A stretch of DNA of 64,000 bases from an uncultured Alphaproteobacteria bacterium (GTDB lineage: Bacteria; Pseudomonadota; Alphaproteobacteria; HIMB59; GCA-002718135). How positions within the stretch are numbered: position 1 is the stretch's first letter; each line of letters begins with the position of its first letter. A program made the position numbers and the translations under genes. The notes below the pieces were generated by a model. The model was not told where the DNA came from and did no database searches. It saw nothing but the letters and a program-made list of their open reading frames with translations. Location of the stretch: positions 248,001 to 312,000 of the forward strand of contig CACMYX010000002.1 in NCBI GenBank assembly GCA_902618015.1, written 5' to 3'. Positions 8,339 to 18,193 of this stretch are shown here, piece after piece.

Positions 8339-9364
8339 ATGGCACAATCACTTAACAATTATATTATTAGAGCATCAATATTTTTAGTTGCTACTTTTGT
8401 TATTGTTGTTTTATTATACCCAGTTTTACAAAATGCTTTTTTATCAAATATCTTTATTAATATTATAATTTTATTAGCTTTATTAACTGGAATTGTATTT
8501 AATTTTTTTCATCTAATTAATTTAAATTATAAGTATATAGCTTATTCCAACTTCAATATTACTAATTCTATAGAAGCATTTTCAACATTAAGAGGGCAGG
8601 ATAAAAATATTTCTCTTGAATTAAAAAATCTTGATGGAAAATTTCTTTTTAAAAGTTCATCAATAAATAGATTGATAGAAAATTCCGACATGACTTTAAT
8701 TAGCATAAGAGAAACTTCTCGTTACTTAGTTGGACTGCTAGTCTTTTTAGGACTTCTTGGAACTTTTTGGGGTCTACTTAAAACTATTGGATCTGTTGGT
8801 AATGTTATTAGTGGTTTAGGTATAGATGATACAAATGTTGCAGGTTTTTTTAATTCTCTTAAAGATGGTTTAAATGCTCCACTAGAAGGAATGAGTATTG
8901 CCTTTAGTAGTTCATTATTGGGTTTGGCTGGCTCTTTAATATTAGGATTACTTGATCTAAATCTTGGTCAAGCGCAAAACAAATTTAGTCAATACTTTGA
9001 GAAAATACTTAATTCTAACTCATCGCCCGATTTTTCTAAAGTTGAAGATAAACCAACTGGTGAAGCAATTCAAAAAATTTATGATAATTTAGAAAATCTT
9101 CTAAATGCTTTTAAAAAATCATCTGAAAATCAAACTAAAATTTCGAAAAATTTAGATAAATTTAATGAAACACTTAATAAAATAAATTCGAACTCATCCA
9201 ATGTCGATAAACAACTATCAAACTTTTTATCTTCTCAGTTAAACACACAGTCTTCTCTTATGAACTTAACTGAAGCGTTAAGTAAAAATGGAATATTAGA
9301 AGCAAAAAAAGTTAAAGAGTATTTTCAGAATATTGAAAAAGAATTAAAGAAAATTAAAAAATAA
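8339..9364 (+). CDS. MotA/TolQ/ExbB-like proton-channel protein
   Basis: A 341-residue inner-membrane protein with two N-terminal helices (about residues 12-32 and 37-60) and two more around 130-155 and 180-205. The third carries YLVGLLVFLGLLGTFWGLLK and the fourth FSSSLLGLAGSLILGLLDL, the signature of MotA/ExbB-type proton channels. The C-terminal 120 residues are helical and polar (cytoplasmic tail). It is followed two bases later by an OmpA/MotB-like partner, so the two probably form a peptidoglycan-anchored, proton-driven complex. It is not a flagellar MotA by context; the function is unknown. Confidence 0.75.
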   Translation: MAQSLNNYIIRASIFLVATFVIVVLLYPVLQNAFLSNIFINIIILLALLTGIVFNFFHLINLNYKYIAYSNFNITNSIEAFSTLRGQDKNISLELKNLDGKFLFKSSSINRLIENSDMTLISIRETSRYLVGLLVFLGLLGTFWGLLKTIGSVGNVISGLGIDDTNVAGFFNSLKDGLNAPLEGMSIAFSSSLLGLAGSLILGLLDLNLGQAQNKFSQYFEKILNSNSSPDFSKVEDKPTGEAIQKIYDNLENLLNAFKKSSENQTKISKNLDKFNETLNKINSNSSNVDKQLSNFLSSQLNTQSSLMNLTEALSKNGILEAKKVKEYFQNIEKELKKIKK

Positions 9365-9366
9365 TA

Positions 9367-11133
9367 ATGTCTACTAGGTCTTTAAGAAATAGACTTGCTG
9401 ATACAACAAACATTTGGCCTGGTTTTGTTGATGTTTTAGCTACATTATTAATTGTAATTATCTTTGTGTTAATGGTTTTTACAGTTTCACAAATATACTT
9501 AAGTGATGCTATATCAGGAAGAGATAAAGCACTCCAAGATTTAAGATCACAAATTAATGAACTTTCAAAAATATTAGTTATTGAAACCAAAGACAAAGAA
9601 GAAGCTCTCTCAACTCTCTCAGAAACGGAGAAACAACTTGAAGATACGCAGTCAAATTTACAAAGTGAACAGTTATTAAGTGAACAATTACAAACAGATG
9701 TAGCAAAAAAACGATCAGAAATATTTGTTCAAGAGCAAAATATCATTGCTTTATCAGAGCAAATTAGCAGTCTTCTAAAAGAGTTAAGAATAGTTGCAAA
9801 TGCTCTAGAAACGTATGAAGGGCAAGAAATTGCCTTACTCGAAACCGAAGGTTTAGGTGAAAGAATAAATAAAGCACTAGCAACAAGGATTGATCAACTT
9901 AAAATACTTAATCAAGAATTAGATAATGCTAATTTTAAACTAATAGAAAGTGAAAAATCTCTAAAAGCAACAATTTCAGAATTAAATGAAAAGAATAATA
10001 ATTTAATGGCAATCAACGAAAGTTTGGGTTTAGAGGATGTAGGAATTGAAGAGCAATTGTTAGCAATAAAAAACAAAAATGAAGAACTACTAAGTTTAAA
10101 TAACGAGTTAGAGAAAACAAATATTGAATTATCTTTAAGAGATGATGAATTACAAAATCAAATATCTCAATATCAAAAATTAATGAATGATCTTTTAGAA
10201 ATTAATGATAGTCTTGGCTTAAAAGATGCATCACTTAATGAGCAACTTGATGCAATTAGATTTAAAAATGAGGAACTAGCAAGATTAAATAAAGATTTAT
10301 TACAGAAAGATAATACCATCTTCAATCTTCGTGGAAAAATTTCTGAATTAAATAATGTACTTTCTTTGTCTGAAGAAAAACAAAAACAGCAACTTGAAAA
10401 ACTTGAACTCCTCCAAAATCAAATTGTTTCATTAGAAGAAGAGAATCAAGCACAAAAGGAAACTTCACTTGAAGAAATTGAAAAAATGGAAATACAGGCT
10501 TCAAAAACATTAGAACAGGTAGAAATTCTTTCTAATCAAATTGATACTTTACAAAATGAAATAGCTTTACTTAATAGTGCTTTAGAAGCGAGTGAAAGTC
10601 AGGCTTTAATTAAGGATTTAGAAATTGAAGTACTTGGTGAAAAATTAAACAAAGCCCTTACATCTAAAGTATTTGAGCTCCAAAAATATAGATCTGAGTT
10701 TTTTGGCAAATTACAATCTATTTTAGGTGATAGAAAAGACATTAAAATTGTAGGAGATAGATTTATTTTTGAATCAGAGTTATTATTTGATTCTGCTTCA
10801 GCAGATTTACAACTATCTGGTAAAGAAAAGTTAAGTGAAATTGGCCTTACTTTAAAAGAGACTACTAATGATATCCCATCAGAAATTGATTGGATTATTA
10901 TGGTGGAAGGACACACTGACAAACGACCTATACAGACAATAAGATATCCATCTAACTGGGAACTATCTTCAGCCAGAGCTAATACAGTTCTAAAACTTCT
11001 TCTTGATCTTGGTTTTCCTCCAAATAGACTAGCATCGGCAGGATATGGAGAGTTTTACCCTATTAGTGAAGGGGAAACTGAGATTGACCTGCAGCAAAAT
11101 AGAAGGATTGAATTAAAACTCACTTCTCGCTAA
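9367..11133 (+). CDS. OmpA/MotB-like protein with a very long coiled coil
   Basis: The 588-residue protein has one N-terminal membrane helix (about 18-47; PGFVDVLATLLIVIIFVL) with an Asp at its start, like the proton-accepting Asp of MotB. Residues about 48-440 are a heptad-rich coiled coil, and 455-588 form an OmpA-type peptidoglycan-binding domain with FDSAS, VEGHTDKRPI, NWELSSARA and QNRRIELKL. Inside the coil, AINESLGLEDVGIEEQLLAI recurs as EINDSLGLKDASLNEQLDAI about 64 residues later, so the stalk has grown by internal duplication. It is the partner of the preceding channel protein. Confidence 0.75.
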   Translation: MSTRSLRNRLADTTNIWPGFVDVLATLLIVIIFVLMVFTVSQIYLSDAISGRDKALQDLRSQINELSKILVIETKDKEEALSTLSETEKQLEDTQSNLQSEQLLSEQLQTDVAKKRSEIFVQEQNIIALSEQISSLLKELRIVANALETYEGQEIALLETEGLGERINKALATRIDQLKILNQELDNANFKLIESEKSLKATISELNEKNNNLMAINESLGLEDVGIEEQLLAIKNKNEELLSLNNELEKTNIELSLRDDELQNQISQYQKLMNDLLEINDSLGLKDASLNEQLDAIRFKNEELARLNKDLLQKDNTIFNLRGKISELNNVLSLSEEKQKQQLEKLELLQNQIVSLEEENQAQKETSLEEIEKMEIQASKTLEQVEILSNQIDTLQNEIALLNSALEASESQALIKDLEIEVLGEKLNKALTSKVFELQKYRSEFFGKLQSILGDRKDIKIVGDRFIFESELLFDSASADLQLSGKEKLSEIGLTLKETTNDIPSEIDWIIMVEGHTDKRPIQTIRYPSNWELSSARANTVLKLLLDLGFPPNRLASAGYGEFYPISEGETEIDLQQNRRIELKLTSR

Positions 11134-11174
11134 TTTGCCTTAAATTTAACATAAACTGATCATAAAAATTCGAT

Positions 11175-11678
11175 ATGAGATTCTTAATTTTTTTTATTCT
11201 TAGCTTCTTCAGTCCATTATCTGTATTTGCTGCTTGTAGTGATCAGCCAGCAAATGAGGTTGATTGGACCAATTGTGATTTTAATGAAAATGTAAATTTA
11301 TCTGGTTTTGGTCTGGCTAACTCTCAAATGTCAGGAGTTAATTTATCTTTATCTAATTTTGAAAAATCTCAGCTTAACAACTCAAATTTATCGATTGGTA
11401 ATTTTATTTTCTCAAATTTTAGTAACTCAAATTTATATGCTTCGAACTTACAAGGTGCAAATTGCAATAATGCTAATTTTGACAATGCAAACCTTGCTAA
11501 AGTAAACTTTGAGGGATCCAATCTTTTTGGTGCAACTTTTAATGGTGCAAATTTGTATGAGGCAAACCTACTTGGTGCTAACATATCGGGTGCAATTTTT
11601 GATGAAGCAAATTTGTCAAATGCAGTTTGGGTAGATGGTAAAAAATGTGCTCTTGGATCTATAGGCAGTTGCCAATAA
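11175..11678 (+). CDS. Secreted pentapeptide-repeat protein
   Basis: A 167-residue protein. Residues 1-20 are a signal peptide (MRFLIFFILSFFSPLSVFA then ACSDQ). From about residue 42 to 150 there are consecutive A(N/D)LXX-type repeats such as SNLQGANCNNANFDNANLAK, which fold as a right-handed quadrilateral beta helix. A cysteine pair near each end (ACSDQ/NCDF and KKCALGSIGSC) could staple the helix caps in the periplasm. The function of such secreted repeats is generally unknown. It may be co-translated with the small lipoprotein frame that overlaps its stop. Confidence 0.8.
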   Translation: MRFLIFFILSFFSPLSVFAACSDQPANEVDWTNCDFNENVNLSGFGLANSQMSGVNLSLSNFEKSQLNNSNLSIGNFIFSNFSNSNLYASNLQGANCNNANFDNANLAKVNFEGSNLFGATFNGANLYEANLLGANISGAIFDEANLSNAVWVDGKKCALGSIGSCQ

Positions 11679-11806
11679 TTTTTTTGTTTCTATTTGTAGC
11701 AAGTTGTAAAATGTCAACTGTGTCTGAAATACAACAAAATGATGAAAACAAAGTTAATTTTAGAATCTTGGGAAGCAAAGAAACTGGTATTCAAATAAAT
11801 AACTAA
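11669..11806 (+). CDS. Possible 45-residue lipoprotein
   Basis: A short frame from TTG 11669 overlaps the pentapeptide stop by 10 bp. It encodes LPIIFLFLFVASCKMSTVSE and 25 more polar residues. The hydrophobic stretch followed by VASC is a plausible lipobox with lipidation at Cys13, and an AGG sits just upstream. The stretch between the flanking genes (11679-11852) is otherwise empty, so a small coupled lipoprotein is reasonable. An internal ATG at 11711 would lose the lipobox. No family is recognised and the TTG start is unproven. Confidence 0.4.
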   Translation: MPIIFLFLFVASCKMSTVSEIQQNDENKVNFRILGSKETGIQINN

Positions 11807-11852
11807 AATATTAATTTACTTTCATTAAATTTAATGATTTGACCTTTTTATA

Positions 11853-12755
11853 ATGAGTCAAAATTCTTATTTATATGCTTTTTGTGTAGTTTTTCTTGCT
11901 GGAATTTTTTGGAGTTTTGGAGCGTTGACTGTTAGATATATGGTGGATGGTCATCAATATGTTTTTCAATATTTATTTTATAGAGGTTTAACAATTTCAA
12001 TTATTCTTCTTATATATTTATTTTTTCGTGAAGGCTTTGCTTTTTATAAAAATTTTCTCAAAATAGGAATACCATCTATACTTGGAGGTTTATTTCTGGC
12101 AACAGCTTTTACTGGGTTCATTTTTTCTATTACTATGACTACGGCTGCTGTTACATTATTTATGTTAGCAGCTATGCCTTTTATTGCAGCCATTGTTGGT
12201 TATTTTGTTCTTGGCGAAATACTTAAAAGATCAACATTAATTGCAATGGTTGTGGCATTTATAGGTGTTTTCGTAATGATTATAAATGACAGTATCTCTG
12301 GAACTGCTTTAGGAGCAATAATAGGATTTATTTCTGCAACTGGTTTTGCATTGTACACGGTAACAATAAGATGGAAACCTGAAACACCAAAATTCACAAC
12401 AGTTGTTTTAGCGGGAATATTTTGTACAATATTTGCGTTTTTTATTTTAGGCTTCTCTTTTGAACCTTTTATTCTGATGCCTGAAATAAATAGTTATTTG
12501 AGTATACTTCATGGAATAATTGTTGCAGCTGGCTTAATACTTTACAGTCTTGGAGCAAAATACTTACCCTCAGCAGAGCTAGCACTTTTATCGTTAATGG
12601 AAGTTGTTGGAGGAGTTCTATGGGTTTGGCTCCCTATTTTTGGAATTAATGAAGTACCAAGTACAACTGTAATAATTGGAGGTTTAATAATTACTCTAGC
12701 TGTAGTTTATTATGGTTTTGCTGCTAGGCAGATTGATATCAATATTAAGACTTAG
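11853..12755 (+). CDS. EamA/DMT-family transporter
   Basis: A 300-residue protein with ten hydrophobic helices and the two-fold EamA repeat: residues about 10-140 and 150-290. The end of each half has the characteristic [20 protein letters not shown] and (in the second half) [12 protein letters not shown] helices. Family members export amino acids, nucleosides or other metabolites through the inner membrane. The substrate is not predictable. It ends convergently with hemA, overlapping by 4 bp. Confidence 0.85.
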   Translation: MSQNSYLYAFCVVFLAGIFWSFGALTVRYMVDGHQYVFQYLFYRGLTISIILLIYLFFREGFAFYKNFLKIGIPSILGGLFLATAFTGFIFSITMTTAAVTLFMLAAMPFIAAIVGYFVLGEILKRSTLIAMVVAFIGVFVMIINDSISGTALGAIIGFISATGFALYTVTIRWKPETPKFTTVVLAGIFCTIFAFFILGFSFEPFILMPEINSYLSILHGIIVAAGLILYSLGAKYLPSAELALLSLMEVVGGVLWVWLPIFGINEVPSTTVIIGGLIITLAVVYYGFAARQIDINIKT

Positions 12756-13987
12756 ATATTTGCTGTAATTTTATTAATATTTTTTCTTGGCAAATTATTT
12801 TTAGACCAAACTGTATCAAGAGCTTTAATCATTTTTTCAATATGCTCTTTTCTATGTTTCGGGGTAACAGTTATTCTTAGTCTTTCTAAACCTTTTGGTA
12901 CAGTCGGGTAAAAAATTGGTTGTGCGTAAATACCATGATCATCAATTAAATCTATGGACACTTTTTTGCACAAAAAAGGATCATTAATTAATACTGCTAC
13001 AATATGAGAATTTGTATCCAAATACGGGATTGCGAAGGAATCTAAATTTTCTCTTATTAAGGCTGCATTTTCTTTTATTCTTATTCTTAGTTGTTCAGCC
13101 AAAGAAACAATATCTATTGCTTTAGCAGCTCCTGCAGCAATTGATGGGCAGATCGAAGTTGTAAAAATAAAACCTGGTGCAAAACTCCTAATGTAGTCAA
13201 TTATTTCTGAACTTGCTGCAATATAGCCTCCCATTTGACCATAAGCTTTTGCTAAAGTTCCATTAATAATATCTATTTTATCTTCAACTCCCATTTCTAC
13301 TGCAATACCTTTACCTTCTTCACCGTAAAGTCCAACTGAATGAACCTCATCAAGATATGTCATGCAGTTATATTTTTTTGCTAACTCTACAATTTTAACT
13401 ATAGGTGATCTTATACCTTCCATAGAGTATAAACTTTCAAAAACGATTAATTTTGGATTATCTACATCTGACTCTTTTAGTAACTGTTCTAAATGATCAA
13501 TGTCATTGTGTTTAAATATATGACACTTAGCTCCACTATTCTTAATACCTTGTATTAAAGATGCATGATTTAATTCATCAGAAAATATCTCGATATCTTT
13601 AATTTTTTTTCCTAAAGTCCATAAAGTAGATTGGTTTGCAGTATACGCAGAGGCAAAAACTAAAGCTGCATCTTTATTGTGAACATTTGCCAGTTTTTTT
13701 TCAAGTTCAGTATGATAGGTTGATGTGCCAGAAATATTTCTTGTTCCACCTGAACCTGATCCATATTCAAGTAGTGTTTTTACAATTTCATTTACTACCT
13801 CTGGATGCTGACTCATGTTAAGATAGTCATTAGAGCACCAAACCTCAACTTCTCTTTCTTTGTTTTTAAAACTTTCATTTGCATTTGGAAAACTTTTTAT
13901 AGGTCTGTCTATGTTTCTAAAGTCTCTATAAAGTCCTTGTTCTTTGAGATTTTTTAATTCAGATTTAAAGAAATTTTTGTATTGCAT
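12752..13987 (-). CDS. hemA: 5-aminolevulinate synthase
   Basis: The 411-residue protein is the alpha-oxoamine-synthase type ALAS. It shows [39 protein letters not shown] and the PLP lysine in [15 protein letters not shown]. It condenses glycine and succinyl-CoA to 5-aminolevulinate, the Shemin route entry typical of Alphaproteobacteria, and so supports the taxonomic call. It follows the cytochrome b561 gene on the same strand (59-bp gap) and lies next to, but divergent from, the rest of the heme cluster. Confidence 0.95.
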   Translation of the reverse strand: MQYKNFFKSELKNLKEQGLYRDFRNIDRPIKSFPNANESFKNKEREVEVWCSNDYLNMSQHPEVVNEIVKTLLEYGSGSGGTRNISGTSTYHTELEKKLANVHNKDAALVFASAYTANQSTLWTLGKKIKDIEIFSDELNHASLIQGIKNSGAKCHIFKHNDIDHLEQLLKESDVDNPKLIVFESLYSMEGIRSPIVKIVELAKKYNCMTYLDEVHSVGLYGEEGKGIAVEMGVEDKIDIINGTLAKAYGQMGGYIAASSEIIDYIRSFAPGFIFTTSICPSIAAGAAKAIDIVSLAEQLRIRIKENAALIRENLDSFAIPYLDTNSHIVAVLINDPFLCKKVSIDLIDDHGIYAQPIFYPTVPKGLERLRITVTPKHRKEHIEKMIKALDTVWSKNNLPRKNINKITANI

Positions 13988-14046
13988 ATTTATTTATTAG
14001 ATATCTTAGACAATGTTTAATTGTAAGTGTTTAATTGAATGAATTG

Positions 14047-14610
14047 TCACACCTTATTTCTACTAAAAGACATTCTCTTCCAGACACCATATTTATCCTT
14101 AATTATGAATCGATGATACAATGCTGCTGTGATATGAAGTAAAAAAAGAGCTGTTAATATAAGTGCTGAATAGTAGTGTATAGCTAGAGCTTGAGGGTAT
14201 AGAAAAAAGTTCTCTTCGATTAAAGGTGGTATTTTAATTAATCCCAAGAGATGAACATCCTCTCCTCCAAGCCATGTCATAAAGGTACCTTGAATAGGAA
14301 TAAGAATAACTAAACCATAAAGAATAAAATGGACTAAATTCGAAACCAATTTATGAAATAAGGGTATATTTTCATATTTGGGATGAGTGTTAAATATGTA
14401 TTTCCACATTAATCTAAGCACAACTAAGCTAAAGACTAAGGTGCCAAAAAATTTATGAGTAATAATAAAGCCAACTTTAAGAGGAGAAAATTCCATATTA
14501 TGAAGGCTAATCCCTGTTGCAACTTGCCAAAAAATAAGAAGTGCCAATGACCAATGAAAAAGTTTTGCAACTAAGCCCCAAGAAGATTTTGTACCTTTAA
14601 ATTCAATCAT
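14047..14610 (-). CDS. Cytochrome b561-family membrane protein
   Basis: I choose ATG 14610 (187 residues); a second ATG at 14625 adds five residues. Four membrane helices are visible, with histidines placed for two b hemes: LFHWSLALL in helix 1, THKFFGTLVF in helix 2 and ALAIHYYSALILTALFLLHI in helices 3-4. Bacterial CybB-type proteins oxidise quinol, some acting on superoxide. Its place between hemA and hemC, encoding a heme-binding product, fits the cluster. It shares a 42-bp divergent promoter region with hemC. Confidence 0.85.
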   Translation of the reverse strand: MIEFKGTKSSWGLVAKLFHWSLALLIFWQVATGISLHNMEFSPLKVGFIITHKFFGTLVFSLVVLRLMWKYIFNTHPKYENIPLFHKLVSNLVHFILYGLVILIPIQGTFMTWLGGEDVHLLGLIKIPPLIEENFFLYPQALAIHYYSALILTALFLLHITAALYHRFIIKDKYGVWKRMSFSRNKV

Positions 14611-14652
14611 TACTAATTTTATCATATAGTGCTATTTAAAATAATAGTATCC

Positions 14653-16161
14653 ATGAAAATTAGAGTTTTATCGAGAAAAAGTGACTTGGCAATAATTCAA
14701 GCACGTGAATTTTCCGATTATTTGCAATCAAAACATCCTTTTGTAGAAATAGAATTTTTAACAAGAAGTACTTCAGGAGATAAAGATCTAAAAACACCTC
14801 TATCTGAAATGCCAACTGAGGGAGTTTTTACCAATGATTTAAGGGATGAATTAATAAATAATAAATGTGATTTAATTGTTCACTCGTGGAAGGATCTTCC
14901 AATTGAAGTTGGTGATAAAACTAAAATAGCAGCAACATTAAAACGAGCTGACAAAAGAGATATATTATTCTTAAACAAAAATAAAAAAATGGATAGTAAG
15001 AAAATTACTATTCTTTGTTCATCACCAAGAAGACAATATAATTTAAAAAATTTTATTGAAAATTATCTTCCACAAAAGTTTGATGAAGTTTGCTTTGAAA
15101 ATATAAGAGGTAACATACCCACTAGATTTAAAAAATTTTTGGAAGATCCTAATAGTGACGGGTTCATCGTTGCTAAGGCAGCAATTGATAGATTGCTTTT
15201 AAATAATTATTCTGATTTTAATGAATTAAAAACAACTCTAAAAAAATATATTAACGAATGTCTATGGTCTGTTTTACCATTGTCTATAAATCCTTGTTCT
15301 CCTGGCCAAGGTGCTCTAGCGATTGAAACAAGAGTTAAAGATAATAAACTTAACGAAATTTTAAATGATATTAATTTTTTCAAAGATTATTCAAATGTTA
15401 TTCAAGAAAGAAATATTTTAAAAAATTATGGAGGAGGATGTCACCAAAAAATAGGAGTATCTTACATCTCACATAAATTAGGATTGGTTGTATCTAAAAG
15501 AGGTGAAGATGAAAATGGCAATCATTTTGAGAGCTGGGATTTTATTGATCCAAAAGATACAAGTTTTTCTAGTAATACAACAGATGAAATTTATCCTGAA
15601 AATTTAAAAAATTATAAAATATTTTCTAGAAAACAATTAAATGAAAATGTCGATGATATAAATAATTTACAAAATAAATGTATTTATGTTTCACGAATTA
15701 GCTCAATCCCAGATAAGTCAAAAATCCAATCAAATAATGTTATTTGGACTAGTGGTTTAAGAACATGGAAAAATTTAGCTGAAAGAGGTATTTGGGTTAA
15801 TGGAACTTCAGATGGTCTTGGTGAGGATTTTGATAAAGATATTAATGCGCTTACAAATAATCCTTGGGTTAAATTAACTCATTCTCAATCTCCTGAAAGT
15901 TCGATAAAAAATAAAATTGAAACGTATCAATTGCAGTCTATTGATTTTGAAATAGATATAGAAAAGAAAAAGTACTTTTATTGGATGAGCAGTTCAGCTT
16001 TTAAGGCGAGTATTGATAAATATCCCAAAATTATAGAAAAATATCATTTTTGCGGCCCAGGAAATACTTACAATGAGATTAGTAAAATATTAGGTAATGA
16101 TAAAAATCTTTTTGTTGAGCTATCTTATGATAGTTGGAAGAAAAAATTACTAAAAGCCTAA
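14653..16161 (+). CDS. hemC: Hydroxymethylbilane synthase with long C-terminal extension
   Basis: From ATG 14653 the protein has 502 residues; the frame is open further upstream but homology begins at MKIRVLSRKSDLAIIQ. Residues 1 to about 300 are hydroxymethylbilane synthase: catalytic Asp in VHSWKDLP, and Cys263 in GGGCHQKIG for the dipyrromethane cofactor. It polymerises four porphobilinogens. The remaining 200 residues are not part of a normal enzyme of about 310 residues. They contain VIWTSGLRTWKNLAERGIW and SDGLGED, and may be a uroporphyrinogen-III-synthase-like (HemD) domain, making a HemCD fusion; this is inference. It starts the plus-strand heme operon. Confidence 0.88.
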   Translation: MKIRVLSRKSDLAIIQAREFSDYLQSKHPFVEIEFLTRSTSGDKDLKTPLSEMPTEGVFTNDLRDELINNKCDLIVHSWKDLPIEVGDKTKIAATLKRADKRDILFLNKNKKMDSKKITILCSSPRRQYNLKNFIENYLPQKFDEVCFENIRGNIPTRFKKFLEDPNSDGFIVAKAAIDRLLLNNYSDFNELKTTLKKYINECLWSVLPLSINPCSPGQGALAIETRVKDNKLNEILNDINFFKDYSNVIQERNILKNYGGGCHQKIGVSYISHKLGLVVSKRGEDENGNHFESWDFIDPKDTSFSSNTTDEIYPENLKNYKIFSRKQLNENVDDINNLQNKCIYVSRISSIPDKSKIQSNNVIWTSGLRTWKNLAERGIWVNGTSDGLGEDFDKDINALTNNPWVKLTHSQSPESSIKNKIETYQLQSIDFEIDIEKKKYFYWMSSSAFKASIDKYPKIIEKYHFCGPGNTYNEISKILGNDKNLFVELSYDSWKKKLLKA

Positions 16162-16163
16162 AA

Positions 16164-17162
16164 ATGACAAATATTTTATTCGAAAATGCTCTCAAAAGAA
16201 ATATTCAAAAAACACCACCCATTTGGTTCATGAGACAGGCTGGGAGGTATCATTCGCATTATCGCAAGCTCAAAGAAAAATATACTTTTGAAGAACTTTG
16301 TAAAACTCCAGATCTAGCCGCAGAAGTCGCTTTTGGTCCAATACAAGAGTTTGATTATGATATTGCAATTTTATTCAGTGATATTTTATTTATCTTGGAG
16401 GGACTTGGTTTAGAATTAAAGTTTGACCCAGGACCTAAATTTAATTCTTATATAAATTCAGAAAACATTAATGATTATAGTAATATTGATCGTGGCATTG
16501 AGCATATGCAATTTCAATTTGAAGCCATAAAAATAACAAAAGAGAAATTACCAAATAATAAAAGTTTAATTGGATTTGTTGGTGGACCTTGGACATTATC
16601 AAAATATGCATTTGGAAATAATAACTCTGATTTAATCGACACTAAAATGAATTTAGAATTTATTTCAAAAATTCTTTTACCCCTTCTTAAGAAAAATATT
16701 CAATTACAATTAGATGCAGGTGTTGAACTTGTTATGGTTTTTGATAGTTCCTTGTATGATTTAGATAAAATAAATTTTCATGAAATTTATTCTAAATTTT
16801 TAGAAGAGATTGTAATTTCTTTTCCAAATAAAGTTGGCTATTATTCAAGAGGTAAGAGTTTGTCAGATCTAAATCCTATCATCAGTTTTCCCTTTGCTGG
16901 TTTTGGTTATGATCACACAATTGATCTAAAATCTATGTTTGAAAATCAACATCATGGATTTATTCAGGGAAATTTCAATGAACAATTAATGTTGAATGAA
17001 ACAGACACATTTCTTAGTGATTTAAAAGATTTTATTGAAAAAATGAAATCAATTGAAAATCTTAATGGCTGGATTTGTGGCCTTGGACATGGAATTAACA
17101 AAAATACTCCAGAAAAAAATGTTCATTTATTTATAGAAAATATCAGAAAAGAATTTAGCTAA
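16164..17162 (+). CDS. hemE: Uroporphyrinogen decarboxylase
   Basis: I use ATG 16164 (332 residues), two bases after the hemC stop; a TTG at 16134 would overlap hemC without adding homology. Signatures are IWFMRQAGRYHSHYR, with HSHYR replacing the common LPEYR; FSDIL with the catalytic Asp; GGPWTLSKYAF; and a C-terminal GHGINKNTPEKNV. It converts uroporphyrinogen III to coproporphyrinogen III in the cytoplasm. Confidence 0.93.
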   Translation: MTNILFENALKRNIQKTPPIWFMRQAGRYHSHYRKLKEKYTFEELCKTPDLAAEVAFGPIQEFDYDIAILFSDILFILEGLGLELKFDPGPKFNSYINSENINDYSNIDRGIEHMQFQFEAIKITKEKLPNNKSLIGFVGGPWTLSKYAFGNNNSDLIDTKMNLEFISKILLPLLKKNIQLQLDAGVELVMVFDSSLYDLDKINFHEIYSKFLEEIVISFPNKVGYYSRGKSLSDLNPIISFPFAGFGYDHTIDLKSMFENQHHGFIQGNFNEQLMLNETDTFLSDLKDFIEKMKSIENLNGWICGLGHGINKNTPEKNVHLFIENIRKEFS

Positions 17163-17167
17163 TAGAT

Positions 17168-18193
17168 ATGGTTAAATATATAGGTGAAAAAGATTATGAG
17201 CACGGGAGTAAAGAAAAAATTGGTGTTTTAATTACTAACTTAGGAACTCCAGATGCTCCAAATAAAAAAGAACTAAAAGTTTATCTTAATCAATTTTTAT
17301 CAGATCCAAGAGTAATCGAATTACCTAAAATCTTATGGCAAATTTTATTGAAGCTAGTAATTTTACAGATAAGACCATCAAAGTCAGCAGAAGCATACAA
17401 ACAAATTTGGACTGATAAGGGTTCTCCACTTTTAGATATTGCAAACAGACAATTAAATAAAATTCAATCATCTTTTTCTTCAAAAAATGAAAATATAGTT
17501 TTTGAAGTTGGGATGCGTTATGGCAACCCATCTATTCCAGATGCTTTGGTAAAACTTCAAAAAAAACAAGTAAGAAGATTATTAGTCTTACCTATGTATC
17601 CGCAATATTGCGCTGCAACAACAGGCAGTACATTTGATGAGGTAACTAATGTTTTGCAAAAATGGCGTTGGATACCTGAAATGCGTTTTATCAATCAATA
17701 CTTTGAAGAAAATAATTATATTGAAGCATTATCAAATTCTATAAAGTCATTTTGGAAAAAAACTCCAAAACCACAAAAAATTATTTTTAGTTATCATGGT
17801 ATACCAAAACGGTACTTGACTAATGGTGATCCATATCATTGCTTTTGTCTTAAAACCACAAGATTGGTTAAAGAACATATGGGATTATCTGATGATGAGA
17901 TAATGACTACTTTCCAAAGTAGATTCGGAAGAGAAGAATGGTTAAAGCCATATACAAGTGAAACTTTGAAAGAATTACCAAAACAAGGGATTAAAAATAT
18001 ACATATAATATCTCCTGGTTTTAGTAGTGATTGTCTTGAAACACTTGAAGAACTTGAAGAAGAAAATAAAGAATATTTTATGGAGTCAGGTGGAGAAAAT
18101 TACCATTATATACCTTGCTTGAATGATCACGATGATCATATAGACGTTTTTGTAAGTCTGATAAAAAAACATATTCAAGGTTGGCCATTATGA
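17168..18193 (+). CDS. hemH: Ferrochelatase
   Basis: The 341-residue protein has GVLITNLGTPDAP near the start, the active-site SYHGIPKRY and the C-terminal GFSSDCLETLEELEEE, all diagnostic of ferrochelatase. It inserts ferrous iron into protoporphyrin IX. It sits five bases after hemE, and its TGA overlaps the hemF ATG (ATGA), which implies translational coupling. Cys residues near the end (PYHCFCLKT) might hold an iron-sulfur cluster, but the usual spacing is not clear. Confidence 0.93.
   Translation: MVKYIGEKDYEHGSKEKIGVLITNLGTPDAPNKKELKVYLNQFLSDPRVIELPKILWQILLKLVILQIRPSKSAEAYKQIWTDKGSPLLDIANRQLNKIQSSFSSKNENIVFEVGMRYGNPSIPDALVKLQKKQVRRLLVLPMYPQYCAATTGSTFDEVTNVLQKWRWIPEMRFINQYFEENNYIEALSNSIKSFWKKTPKPQKIIFSYHGIPKRYLTNGDPYHCFCLKTTRLVKEHMGLSDDEIMTTFQSRFGREEWLKPYTSETLKELPKQGIKNIHIISPGFSSDCLETLEELEEENKEYFMESGGENYHYIPCLNDHDDHIDVFVSLIKKHIQGWPL

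Noticed and set aside
8339-11133. Zorya defence system (ZorA/ZorB)
   Set aside because: The MotA-like/OmpA-like pair resembles ZorAB, but no ZorC, ZorD or ZorE-type genes follow; the next genes are a pentapeptide protein and an EamA transporter.
11369-11584. Antisense 71-residue frame opposite the pentapeptide gene
   Set aside because: It is a mirror of the periodic pentapeptide codons and has no ribosome site or homology.
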